From the NCBI GenBank assembly GCA_001899205.1, contig MKVL01000022.1, forward strand, positions 1-64,000: DNA of 64,000 nucleotides. The letters are read 5' to 3'. The notes below the pieces were generated by a model. The model did no database searches, was not told where the DNA came from, and worked only from the letters and a program-made list of their open reading frames with translations. Made by a program: the position numbers and the translations under genes. Every line of letters starts with the position of its first letter. Positions within the stretch are counted from its first letter, which is position 1. Source of the DNA: Mesorhizobium sp. 65-26 (GTDB lineage Bacteria; Pseudomonadota; Alphaproteobacteria; Rhizobiales; Rhizobiaceae). This document shows positions 52,572 to 61,332 of this stretch, one piece after another.

Positions 52572-55219
52572 GTGTTGGAATTCCAGAGCTTGCCGAGCTT
52601 CTGGTTGGCCGCGCGGAATTCGGAGCTCTTACGGCGAAGGTAGCTCTCGCGGTCCGCCGGAAGCGCCAGGCGCATATCGTCATAGTGAACGTCCTGCTCC
52701 CAGCGTGGCGCGATCCGTCCGCTGCGAACGATCCCGACCGCCGCGACGAGATAGCTCGTCGCTTCGGTGATGGCGCTGTCGAGCTCGTCACCTCTCAATT
52801 CGAATTTCGCGGGATCGTCAGCGAGATAGATTAGCCTGGCGACAATCGTCCTGACTTCAGGAAGAAGTGTTCGGACCGCCATGGCGTATAGGACCCGCTG
52901 CAGCTCGCGTCCCTGGCCAAGGGTGATGCGCTGGTTCTTCGGAGGCGGTTTGGAGCTCTTGTAGTCGGTGATCTGCGCACCGTCGCCAGATGCGCGGATG
53001 TCGAGCCGATCCATCCGGCCACCATAGACGAGACCTGCCTCCGCAATTGGGATCTTGGCCGTCGCATCCCATGGCAGCTGGGCCGCCACAGGCTGTTCCT
53101 GGCCGAACGGTATTTCACTCCAGCTACGTGTGTCGGCCCTGGTGGGATCATCCGAAGCAAGTCCCTTGGATGTCCGTCGAGCCGCCTCTTTCACCGTATG
53201 ACGCCAGAGAACGGGCGGTGGGACCGAGCGTTGCAGCGGCCACGAATTCAAGATTGTCGCCGATGCGGCCGCGATGGCAGCCTCGATTTCCTCCGGACTT
53301 GCACGCGCAAACCCGGGTTTCGGCTCAAGGCTGGAGATTGCACCGCTAATCAGCTCGTGTACGAGCTCGCCAAAGGCGATCGGGTCGAGCTGGAGCGGTT
53401 CGGGCTCCAGGCGGATCGAACGCCAGTCAAGCGCGTAGCGCCACACGAAGCCGAGGGGATCCCGCAGCAGACGCTGGAGCGACGTTGTCGATTGGGTTCG
53501 AGACAGAGCGGTCACGATAGCCGGATGATCTGGTGCCACCAAGCCGTCATGGGGTGTCAACGCAGAGTTCCATTGCCAATTTCGCCAGCAGAGCTGGCTC
53601 TGTCGTACGTGCTCGAGTTGCGCTGCGTCGCGTGGCCGGGCCAAGAGGCGGTCCGCCTCGCTGAAAGCATGCCGGGGAATGCGATCTCGCTTATGAAGTA
53701 TCTCGTCCGCGGGCCATAGTGAGCTTGGTGACAGGAGGCTGCCCTTCGCACTCCGCTCCGGCCGCGACAACACTAACGCGTCGCGCGTTCCAGCCCGAAT
53801 GACTTCGAAGTGCTGCCGATCACGTTCGGCCGTCGTGACCGGATGAAGCCTGCGCCGGTCGAGAAGATGGTCCGGCATAAGGGGATCGTCGTTCTCGAAG
53901 CGTGGCCATGATCGGCTCGTCAGGCCGAGCAAACGGGTGAACGGTCGCGGGCACGCCGCCAGATGGGACGCAGGGCACCACACCACGCTGTTGGCAGGCT
54001 CGCGACCGTCGCTCACCCGCAAGGCCTGCAAAGAAAGTGCGACAGCGTGAGGCGGTGTGCTTCTCAACGCCTCGTTCCACATGGCTAAACTTGCACCTGA
54101 GAGCAGCAGCGAGCCCGCTTCCCGGCCCGCATTGGGCCCGCGCGCGAGAAGTTCCAGGAGCGGGAGAAGAATGCGTTCGGCGAGGTCGTTCGTCTGGCGC
54201 TGCGGCCGGGCCGCCGCCAGAGCTTGACGCCATTGGTCGAGGGTCTTGAGGCCAGCACGCCGCGGTATCGCTGTGAACCAGTCTTCCGGAAGAGAACTCA
54301 CGAAGGGCCGAGCCGGCAGGCGCCTGAAAAGCCTCCAGACGCGCTCCTGGCTAAGCCCGCTGATCAGGATGTCGGCCAACGCCGCACATGCTTGCCCGTC
54401 CGGCGTGCTGAGCGCGGGGACGCCGTGGGAGAAATGGAGCGGGAGAGCAGCATCGCGTGCGTAGGCAAGGAAATGCTCATCCCAATCTGGCGTCGCCGTT
54501 GCCGCGATGGCAATTTGCTCGGCCTTCACCTCGCCCGATGCGAGAAGCTCACGCACCCATCGCAACGCCTCTACAACCTCGGATTTGGGGTCGGCGCTCA
54601 CCTCCGCGGTCAACCGCGATGGGCTGGACGGTGCTCGGCTGCGCGCGTTGCCGTCGAACCATCCGCATTCGACTTTTCCCGGCATATCCCACGCCACCTC
54701 GGTGAAACGCGCAATCGCATTTAGCAAGGGGCGCCATATGGGGTCGACGTCGACGATCCCGGCGAGTGTTACCGGTCCAAGCAGGACATTCGCTAGGGAA
54801 ACACGCGCGAGCGCTTCGTTGCGCAGGTCGCCGTGAAGCAGTCGGGATGGAGGGAGATGGTCGCGTATGCGCTTCTCGACCAGATGCAGATCGGCGAAGC
54901 GGCCGACCTCTTGAGGAAGAGAGGATAGGTCAATATCGGCCCGCCATGCGGCGTCGAGAGACTGAAGGAGCGCTCGGGGCATACCTGGCAGGCTCGCAAC
55001 GCGGCCGATGTCGTGAAAACCGCCTGCGGCTAATGCCGCCTGAATGGCTGGGTAGAGAACATCCGTGCCCGCAGGAGTTATGAACCCGCCGGCGAGGCGG
55101 GCTGCAAGCAACGGAAGCGTCAGGATGTCACGACCAAGCCTGCACTCGCGCGCCGCCGCGGTGCGCTGACTGCGAAATGCCAACGGGCCATCGACAACCA
55201 GCGTCTCGCGGGTGAACAT
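52568..55219 (-). CDS. AddB-like PD-(D/E)xK nuclease
   Basis: 883 residues. The N-terminal two-thirds is AddB-like (inactive-helicase region with LLGLTSRSWPRFENDDPLMPDHLL in parts). The C-terminus has GGRMDRLDIR (about 732-741) and ITDYKSSK (D752, K754), a full PD-(D/E)xK signature. The iron-sulfur Cys set of AddB is not apparent. The start abuts the RES-toxin stop (TAGATG), so translation is coupled. Partner of the downstream AddA-like protein. Confidence 0.82.
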   Translation of the reverse strand: MFTRETLVVDGPLAFRSQRTAAARECRLGRDILTLPLLAARLAGGFITPAGTDVLYPAIQAALAAGGFHDIGRVASLPGMPRALLQSLDAAWRADIDLSSLPQEVGRFADLHLVEKRIRDHLPPSRLLHGDLRNEALARVSLANVLLGPVTLAGIVDVDPIWRPLLNAIARFTEVAWDMPGKVECGWFDGNARSRAPSSPSRLTAEVSADPKSEVVEALRWVRELLASGEVKAEQIAIAATATPDWDEHFLAYARDAALPLHFSHGVPALSTPDGQACAALADILISGLSQERVWRLFRRLPARPFVSSLPEDWFTAIPRRAGLKTLDQWRQALAAARPQRQTNDLAERILLPLLELLARGPNAGREAGSLLLSGASLAMWNEALRSTPPHAVALSLQALRVSDGREPANSVVWCPASHLAACPRPFTRLLGLTSRSWPRFENDDPLMPDHLLDRRRLHPVTTAERDRQHFEVIRAGTRDALVLSRPERSAKGSLLSPSSLWPADEILHKRDRIPRHAFSEADRLLARPRDAAQLEHVRQSQLCWRNWQWNSALTPHDGLVAPDHPAIVTALSRTQSTTSLQRLLRDPLGFVWRYALDWRSIRLEPEPLQLDPIAFGELVHELISGAISSLEPKPGFARASPEEIEAAIAAASATILNSWPLQRSVPPPVLWRHTVKEAARRTSKGLASDDPTRADTRSWSEIPFGQEQPVAAQLPWDATAKIPIAEAGLVYGGRMDRLDIRASGDGAQITDYKSSKPPPKNQRITLGQGRELQRVLYAMAVRTLLPEVRTIVARLIYLADDPAKFELRGDELDSAITEATSYLVAAVGIVRSGRIAPRWEQDVHYDDMRLALPADRESYLRRKSSEFRAANQKLGKLWNSNT

Positions 55220-55924
55220 CTATGCAGCCGCCATCGGCCGCGGGATGATTTCGCTACGATCTATGTCTCGATCAGCGCCGAAGTCATAAAGGCGACCGAT
55301 CCGCTGGCCGTCCCAACGGAACCGGTAATGGGCGCCTTGCACGCCCTTCTCCAGAAGAACGTCATCGTTGAAGATGCTGATGAATTCGCTGCCGGGCAAT
55401 TCGGCCATGTTGAAGATGACGCCATTAACGCCATCCTCGTACAAGCGCCAGCCGATCTTCCATCTGGCGGCCTGAGAAGTGTCTTGGGCCACCCCGCGCA
55501 GGTCGACGAAGCTTCCCACGACTTTGTTGGTTATCATCCGCATGTCAACGCCGCAGACCGGCTCATCGGTGCGAGAAAGAAACTCCTCACGTCTAATGAT
55601 CGCTCTGGCGAGAGCGCCGCGCTCGTCGGATGCCAGCTCCATGACCGAATAGGGGGGCGGCAGGAAGTGCGTCCCTTCCGGCATGGGATAGGAGAAGGGT
55701 GCGTGGTTCCAGTTCTGAAGCTTCGGCGAACTGGAATCGGCAGATATGTTCCCACCGGTAATCCGAGACTTGGCGGCAAGACGCGGGTTGGTGATCGTCT
55801 CGAGCTCGGCGGCAAGCGCCTGCATCTCCCGAGAGCCGAATTTCTCGTAGATGTCGATCGTAGGATATTTTGAGGGGATCAACCGGCGATAGTGCCCGTC
55901 GACTGCGATCTGCGGATATTCCAA
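55220..55924 (-). CDS. RES-domain toxin coupled to the helicase-nuclease pair
   Basis: 234 residues. RES pattern: HYRRLIPSKYPTIDIYEKF (Arg, about 12-30), PYSVMELASDERGALARAI (Tyr and Glu about 92-105), GVNGVIFNMAELPGSEFISIF (about 172-192, where Ser would be expected Asn or Ser is present). Probably NAD-degrading. It begins with TTG, two bases after the antitoxin stop, with GGAGGG upstream, and its stop abuts the nuclease gene. The third signature position differs from the classic YPS, so activity is less sure than for the RES toxin at 36,842. Confidence 0.8.
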   Translation of the reverse strand: MEYPQIAVDGHYRRLIPSKYPTIDIYEKFGSREMQALAAELETITNPRLAAKSRITGGNISADSSSPKLQNWNHAPFSYPMPEGTHFLPPPYSVMELASDERGALARAIIRREEFLSRTDEPVCGVDMRMITNKVVGSFVDLRGVAQDTSQAARWKIGWRLYEDGVNGVIFNMAELPGSEFISIFNDDVLLEKGVQGAHYRFRWDGQRIGRLYDFGADRDIDRSEIIPRPMAAA

Positions 55925-55926
55925 AC

Positions 55927-56316
55927 TTACCCTCCGCGTTGGGCATCGACGTATTGTCTTACCCTAATAATGTCGCTCAAATTCCCGTTCAGCATAATGT
56001 CCAAGGCGGACGTTCCTTCGAAGTATCGGTTTGGTCGGCGAATCCACTTCACGGCAGCATCAGGTGAGTCGAGCAGGATAGTAAGGGCCTTATAGATAGA
56101 GCCCAAGTGTGAGATCCGCTCGAGCGTATCCACAGAAACGTCGCCGCCATCTTTACGCCAACGGAAATACGTCGAACGGGCCGGCGATCCCAGCAGCTTG
56201 ATCTGCTGATCGGTGCTCAAGTCCCAGATTTCCGCGAGTTTGAAGAAGAAGTCGAGGGGGGTGGGCTGTGCCCCGTGAGGCTGTTCTGTGGGTGCTGTCC
56301 ATTTCTTCGTATCCAT
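55927..56316 (-). CDS. Xre/MbcA/ParS-type antitoxin
   Basis: 129 residues. A short helix-turn-helix (LSTDQQIKLLGSPARSTYFR about 34-53) is followed by the classic toxin-binding domain (ERISHLGSIYKALTILLDS, WIRRPNRYFEGTSALDIML, then DIIRVRQYVDAQRGG). GAGGAG precedes the ATG. It is the first gene of a four-gene operon and should repress it through the half-sites upstream. Confidence 0.88.
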   Translation of the reverse strand: MDTKKWTAPTEQPHGAQPTPLDFFFKLAEIWDLSTDQQIKLLGSPARSTYFRWRKDGGDVSVDTLERISHLGSIYKALTILLDSPDAAVKWIRRPNRYFEGTSALDIMLNGNLSDIIRVRQYVDAQRGG

Positions 56317-56337
56317 CGGGCTCCTCGATGAGTGTCA

Positions 56338-56391
56338 AATCGGACTTGATTTGGCAATCTAGTCCGATTATGTACAGTCTCATAACGGACT
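56338..56391. promoter_or_regulatory. Operator-like repeats between the two divergent defence operons
   Basis: AATCGGACT (56338-56346) and AGTCCGATT (56361-56369) form a perfect 9-bp inverted repeat; a third half-site ACGGACT lies at 56385-56391. They fill the 155-bp region between the Xre gene and the multi-ubiquitin gene, with TACATAAT on the minus strand as a possible -10. Confidence 0.65.
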
Positions 56392-56471
56392 GAATCAGAA
56401 CTATCTGTCCCTTCCGGGATTTCGTCAAGGTCTGGAGCGTTTGTCCGTGCGCTCTGAAATGGAGAGAGCAT

Positions 56472-57179
56472 ATGGAAACGATTCTGATGAACGCCGACGG
56501 CGACCGGAAGCACGGCAACGCTACGTTCGAAGTCGAGATCGGCGATAAGAACTTCGACTTCGCCGCAGTCACGTTCGACGACGCCAAGATCACAGGCGCA
56601 CAGGTCGCCATGTCGGTCGGCAAGCATCCCGTCGAAGACTTCGTCGTGTTGCGGCATCTGAAGACGGGCGAGTTGGAAACCTTGCGCCCGACCGAAACGT
56701 CTGAGCTGGATAAGAGCAAGGTCAACCGCTTCTTCGTGCTGGAAGGCGGCGTCACGCACCGCTTCTTCGTAGAAGGCCTGGCGATGGAGTGGCCGCGCAA
56801 GAAGCTGATCGCCTCGCAGATCAAGTTTCTTGCCGGCGCCGGTGACGAGCTGGCGCTGATCCTTGAGCGCCCGGGCCTCGACCAGATTTTCGACGATGAT
56901 GACGAGGTCAATATCGGCGGCGATGAGGTCGAGCGCTTCAAGCTGCGCAAGCACAAGAAGACGGTGACAGTGATCTACGGCGGCGACGTCGAGTTCGAAC
57001 TCGAGCGCCGCGTTTACACCACCGAAGAGCTGATGAGCGTCTTCGGAGTTCCCCCTGGCTACAAGCTCGACATCATCGGCTCGGATGGCGTCTTCCGTGA
57101 GATGGCTCCGGGCGAGCGCCTGAAGGTAAAGGACGGGATGGAATTTGCCTCCCATCCGCCGGTGGGGCAGTCGTCATGA
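56472..57179 (+). CDS. Multi-ubiquitin-like protein
   Basis: 235 residues made of about three tandem beta-grasp ubiquitin-like units (about 18-92, 93-160, 161-230), similar in length and strand pattern (for example HRFFVEGLAMEW, VTVIYGGDVEFELE) with an acidic linker (FDDDDEVNIGGDE). The C-terminus ends PPVGQSS: a lone Gly followed by three residues, which the JAMM peptidase could trim. Bacterial poly-Ubl proteins of this kind occur with E1, E2 and JAMM genes. GGAGAGAG precedes the ATG. Confidence 0.82.
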   Translation: METILMNADGDRKHGNATFEVEIGDKNFDFAAVTFDDAKITGAQVAMSVGKHPVEDFVVLRHLKTGELETLRPTETSELDKSKVNRFFVLEGGVTHRFFVEGLAMEWPRKKLIASQIKFLAGAGDELALILERPGLDQIFDDDDEVNIGGDEVERFKLRKHKKTVTVIYGGDVEFELERRVYTTEELMSVFGVPPGYKLDIIGSDGVFREMAPGERLKVKDGMEFASHPPVGQSS

Positions 57180-57505
57180 CCGCCCAGCTCCAACTTGCGG
57201 CATTGCGGCGGATCAATCGCCTGGCAGAACTGTGGGACGAGGGGGGCCAACCCCTCGTCTTTCTCCCGAACATGAACGTCCTACACAACGGTGGTACCGT
57301 GACGGTAGACGGCCTGCTCTGCCCGCGCGGCCATTCGAGCTACACGACGCGGCTCTTCCTTTCGAAGCCATTCCCGAACCGCGGTCAGAACTGGACGGTC
57401 CACCAGATCATGGGCCGCGCATGGCACGCGATGTCCTTCAACAATGTGCCGCCGTCGTTGCCCTGGACAGAAATCCTCGCAAACCATCTGGGGCAGCTCA
57501 AATGA
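57176..57505 (+). CDS. E2-like candidate of the ubiquitin-like operon
   Basis: 109 residues. One Cys only (C49 in DGLLCPRGH), then LFLSKPFPNRGQNW, and the ending GRAWHAMSFNNVPPSLPWTEILANHL. The place between multi-ubiquitin and JAMM genes matches prokaryotic E2-family proteins, and C49 would be the thioester residue. The fold is not certain from sequence; it could be an adaptor. ATGA overlaps on both sides. Confidence 0.6.
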   Translation: MTAQLQLAALRRINRLAELWDEGGQPLVFLPNMNVLHNGGTVTVDGLLCPRGHSSYTTRLFLSKPFPNRGQNWTVHQIMGRAWHAMSFNNVPPSLPWTEILANHLGQLK

Positions 57506-58020
57506 GAGTAAGCCTCAAGATCGCCGGTCCGGTGCTCGACCAGGTCCGGCGCGATCTCGCAAGGCCGCACTTGTTCGCGCACGAGCGTGTCGGCTTCCTG
57601 ACGGCAGGCGCGGCCAGAGCGCCAGATGGCCTGTTGCTGTTGGTTCGCGACTACATGCCGGTCGACGACGAAGACTACGAAGTCGCTCCCGGTGTCGGCG
57701 CAAGGATTGGCTCTGACGCCATGCGCAAAGCCGCACAGGCAGCCTATCGGCCGGCTTCGACCCTCCTCCATGTCCATACCCACGGTGGTCGCGGCCTTCC
57801 GCGCTTCAGCGGCGTAGATCTTGAGAGTGGCAACACGTTCGTGCCTGGGTTTTTCCAGTCGTGCCCGAAAATGCCGCATGGATTGCTGGTTTTGAGCAAC
57901 GACAGCGCAACTGGGTTGCTGTGGCTTGAGCCCGGCAAGCGTTCCGTGCCGATCGACCGTTTCATCCGCGTCGACCAACCGGTCGTCGAGCAATGGAGTG
58001 CGAAATATGAGCTGGCTTGA
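57502..58020 (+). CDS. JAMM/MPN+ metallopeptidase
   Basis: 172 residues. Complete JAMM motif: E28, then HTH (H92, H94) followed by S103 and D106 in HTHGGRGLPRFSGVD. It should be a zinc isopeptidase that matures the multi-ubiquitin tail or removes it from targets. It overlaps the upstream gene by 4 bases and the downstream gene by 14. Confidence 0.85.
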   Translation: MRVSLKIAGPVLDQVRRDLARPHLFAHERVGFLTAGAARAPDGLLLLVRDYMPVDDEDYEVAPGVGARIGSDAMRKAAQAAYRPASTLLHVHTHGGRGLPRFSGVDLESGNTFVPGFFQSCPKMPHGLLVLSNDSATGLLWLEPGKRSVPIDRFIRVDQPVVEQWSAKYELA

Positions 58021-58903
58021 TCGTCAGAGCTTTTTGGGCCCGCAGAGCGAACGGCGATTGGGTGAAGTGACCGTCGGCTTGGTGGGCCTCGGCGGAGGCA
58101 ACTCGCATGTTGCTCAGCAACTGGCCCATGTCGGCATCGGCAACTTCGTGCTGGTGGACGAGGACCGCATTTCGTTGACCAATCTCAACAGGCTGATCGG
58201 CGGCACGTGGTGGTACGTGCTGAAGCGCGCGGTCAAGGTCGAGATCATGAGGCGAATGATCAAGGCCATCAATCCGAAGGCCCGGGTCGAAATCTATCGC
58301 AAGCAGTGGCAGCTCGTGGGTGACGCGCTCAAGTGCTGCGACGTCATCGTGGGTGGCCTCGACAACGTGCGGGGCAAGGACGAGCTCGACGCCTTCTGCC
58401 GACGCTTCCTCATCCCATACATCGACCAGGGCATGGACGTACACAAGCTTGAAGCTGGGCACGGACATCTCGTCGCTGGTCAGGTTGTCCTGTCTCAGCC
58501 GGGTAGTCCGTGCCTGCGCTGCCTTGGCATTGTCACCGAGGAGGCGTTGGCCGAGGAAGCCCGTAAGTATGGCGCTGCCGGCGGGCGTCCGCAGGTGGTG
58601 TGGTCCAACGGTGTTCTCGCCTCGCTGGCGGTAGGACTGGTCGTTCAGATGGTCACGCCATGGAACCGACGGGCCAGGGCAGGTGCCTATCTCACGTTTG
58701 ACGGCAATACCGGCCTGGTCTCGGAGGCCGACCGGTTCCGGCGTTGGTCAGCGCCTTCTTGCCCGCATTACCCGCCGGCGGCGGTCGGCGATCTGAGCTT
58801 CGACATTCGAAGATACGTAGAAAAGAAACCGGAAGCCAAACGGCCTACAGGTTGGATTCGCCAGGTGTCTAGCTGGATTCGGAGGTGTATGCGCAGCGGT
58901 TGA
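58007..58903 (+). CDS. E1-like ThiF-family adenylyltransferase
   Basis: 298 residues. Nucleotide site VGLVGLGGGNSH (about 23-34), VLVDEDRISLTNLNR (about 48-62) and VIVGGLDN (about 113-120). Zinc ligands CLRC (169, 172) pair with later Cys (about 252). It would activate the ubiquitin-like C-terminus by adenylation. A catalytic thioester Cys is not obvious. It starts inside the JAMM gene and closes the operon. Confidence 0.88.
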   Translation: MSWLDRQSFLGPQSERRLGEVTVGLVGLGGGNSHVAQQLAHVGIGNFVLVDEDRISLTNLNRLIGGTWWYVLKRAVKVEIMRRMIKAINPKARVEIYRKQWQLVGDALKCCDVIVGGLDNVRGKDELDAFCRRFLIPYIDQGMDVHKLEAGHGHLVAGQVVLSQPGSPCLRCLGIVTEEALAEEARKYGAAGGRPQVVWSNGVLASLAVGLVVQMVTPWNRRARAGAYLTFDGNTGLVSEADRFRRWSAPSCPHYPPAAVGDLSFDIRRYVEKKPEAKRPTGWIRQVSSWIRRCMRSG

Positions 58904-59194
58904 ATCTGGCCCAATGTCGCCCCGCATAGCAGTTTGCAGGTGACGCCCCCAGGCGAGGGGTATATTGCCGCCCGTAGATGCTTCTCCTCGGACGACGCAG
59001 CAGCTTCGGCGTTCACCATCTGTGCTCGAAAAGTCGCATAAAGGGCAGAGTGGAACTTGGTCTCAGGTCTCAGGGAAGTTGTCGCTCGATTGTAAGCGCC
59101 CAGCCGCGGCCGTTCAGCTGGGTTGAATGACGGAAGCTGATCGAGACCGTTCCACGCGCTCGGCATAGCCCTCTAGACGTCTCGCCTCAAGGCT
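58904..59194. other. Intergenic region after the ubiquitin-like operon
   Basis: About 290 bases. A minus-strand open frame here overlaps the end of the E1 gene and has no recognisable features. No terminator stem stands out. Confidence 0.4.
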
Positions 59195-59378
59195 TTACGG
59201 CCGTTCGACCCTCGCTACCTGGTAGGTATGCATGGCTCCGCTGCGTTTGACCGAAACATATTCACCAGGCACGAAGCGTTCCTCGCCCGAGATAGGAACC
59301 GATCTCGTCATCGCGATCACCTTCGGCATAATCGAAATGCCATCGCCCGCCCGGCTTGCGCCGCAAGCGGCCGATCAT
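59195..59378 (-). pseudogene. Frameshifted small gene remnant
   Basis: Two minus-strand frames join into one sensible protein of about 60 residues if one base is removed near 59286: first MIGRLRRKPGGRWHFDYAEG ... DDEIGSYLG, then EERFVPGEYVSVKRSGAMHT ... YQVARVERP. An AGGAGG lies just before the first ATG at 59378. The second half alone is open from 59329. This resembles small rhizobial proteins with a VPGEYV-HTYRV pattern, from memory. It could also be a sequencing error. Confidence 0.45.
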
Positions 59379-59651
59379 ATCCTCCTCACCCGTGCGAACG
59401 ACGGACGCGACAGGCGGCCCGATGCTATTTCCACTCAGCCGGTCGATCCGACTCTGCTATTCAAGGGGATGAGGACGTCACAGTCTTCCTCGCGATCCCG
59501 CTCCGGATGCGACCTTTCGCGGGCAAGCAGCAGCCGAATGTGCCTGAATTTTGGGGTGAGGTCCTGCAAGCTGGCGAACTCCTTTGAGGCAGTTCATAAC
59601 GCGACAGCCGGATTTGGCCCTTGATTCGCAATCTTACGCGCTCCTGCACGA
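59379..59651. other. Intergenic region, nothing recognised
   Basis: About 270 bases between the remnant and the MgtC-like gene's stop. Plus-strand open frames are Arg/Ser-rich and lack ribosome sites. Confidence 0.35.
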
Positions 59652-60905
59652 TCAGAGCCTCAGCAGTAGCATGGCGAGGTAGCCAGCGGTCGCGGCGATC
59701 AGGGTGATGCCGGCCAATGGGAACCAAAACCTCACTGGACTGGAAAATACCACTAGCGACAGGCGGCCGATCGCGTTTGCCGCGAGTGCCGCCAGCACCG
59801 CCTGCCCGACCGCCTTGACTGAGACCGAATACTTGACCAGGCGCAGCGCACTGAGCACCGACTCATCGACGTCGAATGTACCAGAAAGCGCCGAGCTCGC
59901 CAGTAAGCCGCGTCCGCCGAATTGAGCGGCCAAAGCCGCGCTCGCGGTGGAAACGATCGCGAAAAGCAGCGCAAAAAACAGCAGCGGGCCCAACTCAAAT
60001 GGATTCCGCGCCGGCGTGCCCTTTTCGTGATCCCCTCCGTAGCGGGCCAGCAGGAGCGTTCCGCACATGGCGAATGCTAACGACGCGACAAACGCAGGCA
60101 TGCCGACCACTACCAATGCGGCTGGCTCGATGGCCAGAACCACAGCGCAAACGCGCAAGATCGAAACCATCGCGGCAAGCGAAGCGGCGCCCGCGAGCGG
60201 CAAGGGATTACCTGCGGAAGCGGCTGCGTCGCGAGCAAGTGCCATAGTAACAGCGGTGGAGGAGACGATCGCGCCAGTGAGCGAGCTGACGAGCAGGCCG
60301 CGAGTGCTGCCGAGGACGCGAACGGCTACGTAGCCGGCGAACGAAATCGAGGCAATCAGCACCGTGAGAAACCAGACCTCCCAAGGATTGAAACCGCCCC
60401 ACGGGTCCAGAGTGCGGTCCGGCAGCAAGGGCAGAATGATGGCGGTCATCACCGCCAAGATCAGGGCCGAACGAAGCTCGATCCAGGTCAGGCGCTTCAG
60501 GAGGCCATGCAGAATCCCGCGACTGGCGAGGACCGCCGCGAGTGCTGCGCCGCCAGCAGCCGCGGCCCGGTAGTCGCCGGCCACGGAAAACGCTCCAAGC
60601 GCGAAAACAGCAAGACCGGCCATGACGCTTGTGACGCTGAAGTCATCGTCACGGGCCGCTTCACGCGCCTTGTACCAGGCGAAGATCGCGGCAAAGGCGA
60701 TGAAGCCGCCGACCAGCACCGAAGCCGCGCCGAGCGCGTTGGCCAGTGCCGTGACAATGCCGCCGAGCAGGCCGGATATGCCGAACGTTCGAATGCCTGC
60801 CGTCCGACTGCGATCGGGTGCGTCCCGCTCCCGCCATCCGCGCTCCAGTCCGACAAGCAGGCCTATTGCCAAGGCTAGTCCGAGCCGGGCGATGAGCGAT
60901 TCCAT
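59652..60905 (-). CDS. MgtC/SapB family membrane protein with DUF4010
   Basis: 417 residues. An N-terminal MgtC/SapB unit (LGLALAIGLLVGLERGWRER, then RTFGISGLLGGI) with about four membrane helices is followed by a DUF4010 region with about eight more (VLIASISFAGYVAVRVLG, SSLTGAIVSSTAVTMALA). Members are inner-membrane proteins linked to Mg2+ or acid stress; the exact role is unknown. Confidence 0.88.
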   Translation of the reverse strand: MESLIARLGLALAIGLLVGLERGWRERDAPDRSRTAGIRTFGISGLLGGIVTALANALGAASVLVGGFIAFAAIFAWYKAREAARDDDFSVTSVMAGLAVFALGAFSVAGDYRAAAAGGAALAAVLASRGILHGLLKRLTWIELRSALILAVMTAIILPLLPDRTLDPWGGFNPWEVWFLTVLIASISFAGYVAVRVLGSTRGLLVSSLTGAIVSSTAVTMALARDAAASAGNPLPLAGAASLAAMVSILRVCAVVLAIEPAALVVVGMPAFVASLAFAMCGTLLLARYGGDHEKGTPARNPFELGPLLFFALLFAIVSTASAALAAQFGGRGLLASSALSGTFDVDESVLSALRLVKYSVSVKAVGQAVLAALAANAIGRLSLVVFSSPVRFWFPLAGITLIAATAGYLAMLLLRL

Positions 60906-60915
60906 GGGACGGCTT

Positions 60916-61104
60916 TCAGGTCGCGGCCATCGTCAGGTGGTCGCGAACCCACCTGACGATCTGTGCCGCTGTCATCGCGCCGGATGTGCGCGCGACCTCG
61001 CGCCCGCCGTTGAATAGGTTCCGTTGATATCTCCTCGCCAGCCGTCGATCAACAGTGCGATCGCGTCCGACAATCTTGCCCCCGTCCCCAAGCCAGCGCA
61101 TCAT
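60916..61104 (-). CDS. Possible small basic protein
   Basis: 62 residues from an ATG at 61104 with AGAGG 7 bases before it. Basic, no membrane segment (ends TAAQIVRWVRDHLTMAAT). It sits 10 bases upstream of the MgtC-like gene, so it could be cotranscribed. No family recognised; may be a chance frame. Confidence 0.3.
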   Translation of the reverse strand: MMRWLGDGGKIVGRDRTVDRRLARRYQRNLFNGGREVARTSGAMTAAQIVRWVRDHLTMAAT

Positions 61105-61332
61105 ATGCAGCCTCTTCTTGTGTATGCGCACCGGCACGCAGCCGTTGTCAGGCGTTGAAGCGGCGGTGGCGGCCCGTGGTCACAGGGCAGCAACCGCGAC
61201 TTCGCGGACTTCGGATCCGACTGCCAGGCGACCAGGCACGCCGCAGTTCGCCGTATTGCGGGAGCAATTAACCTGATCACCATGACGTTCGCTTTCCTGG
61301 CTGCGCCAAATCACTTGGATGCGTGGACCCGG
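61105..61332. other. Intergenic region, nothing recognised
   Basis: About 230 bases between the small frame and the ABC-transporter stop. No clear gene or hairpin. Confidence 0.35.

Noticed and set aside
49257-55219. Calling the pair the chromosomal addAB repair genes
   Set aside because: The length fits, but the operon starts with a toxin-antitoxin pair and lies in a plasmid defence island, so I kept AddA-like and AddB-like without gene symbols.
58768-59166. Minus-strand 132-codon frame after the E1 gene
   Set aside because: It overlaps the E1 coding sequence for 136 bases, and lacks a ribosome site and any known motif.
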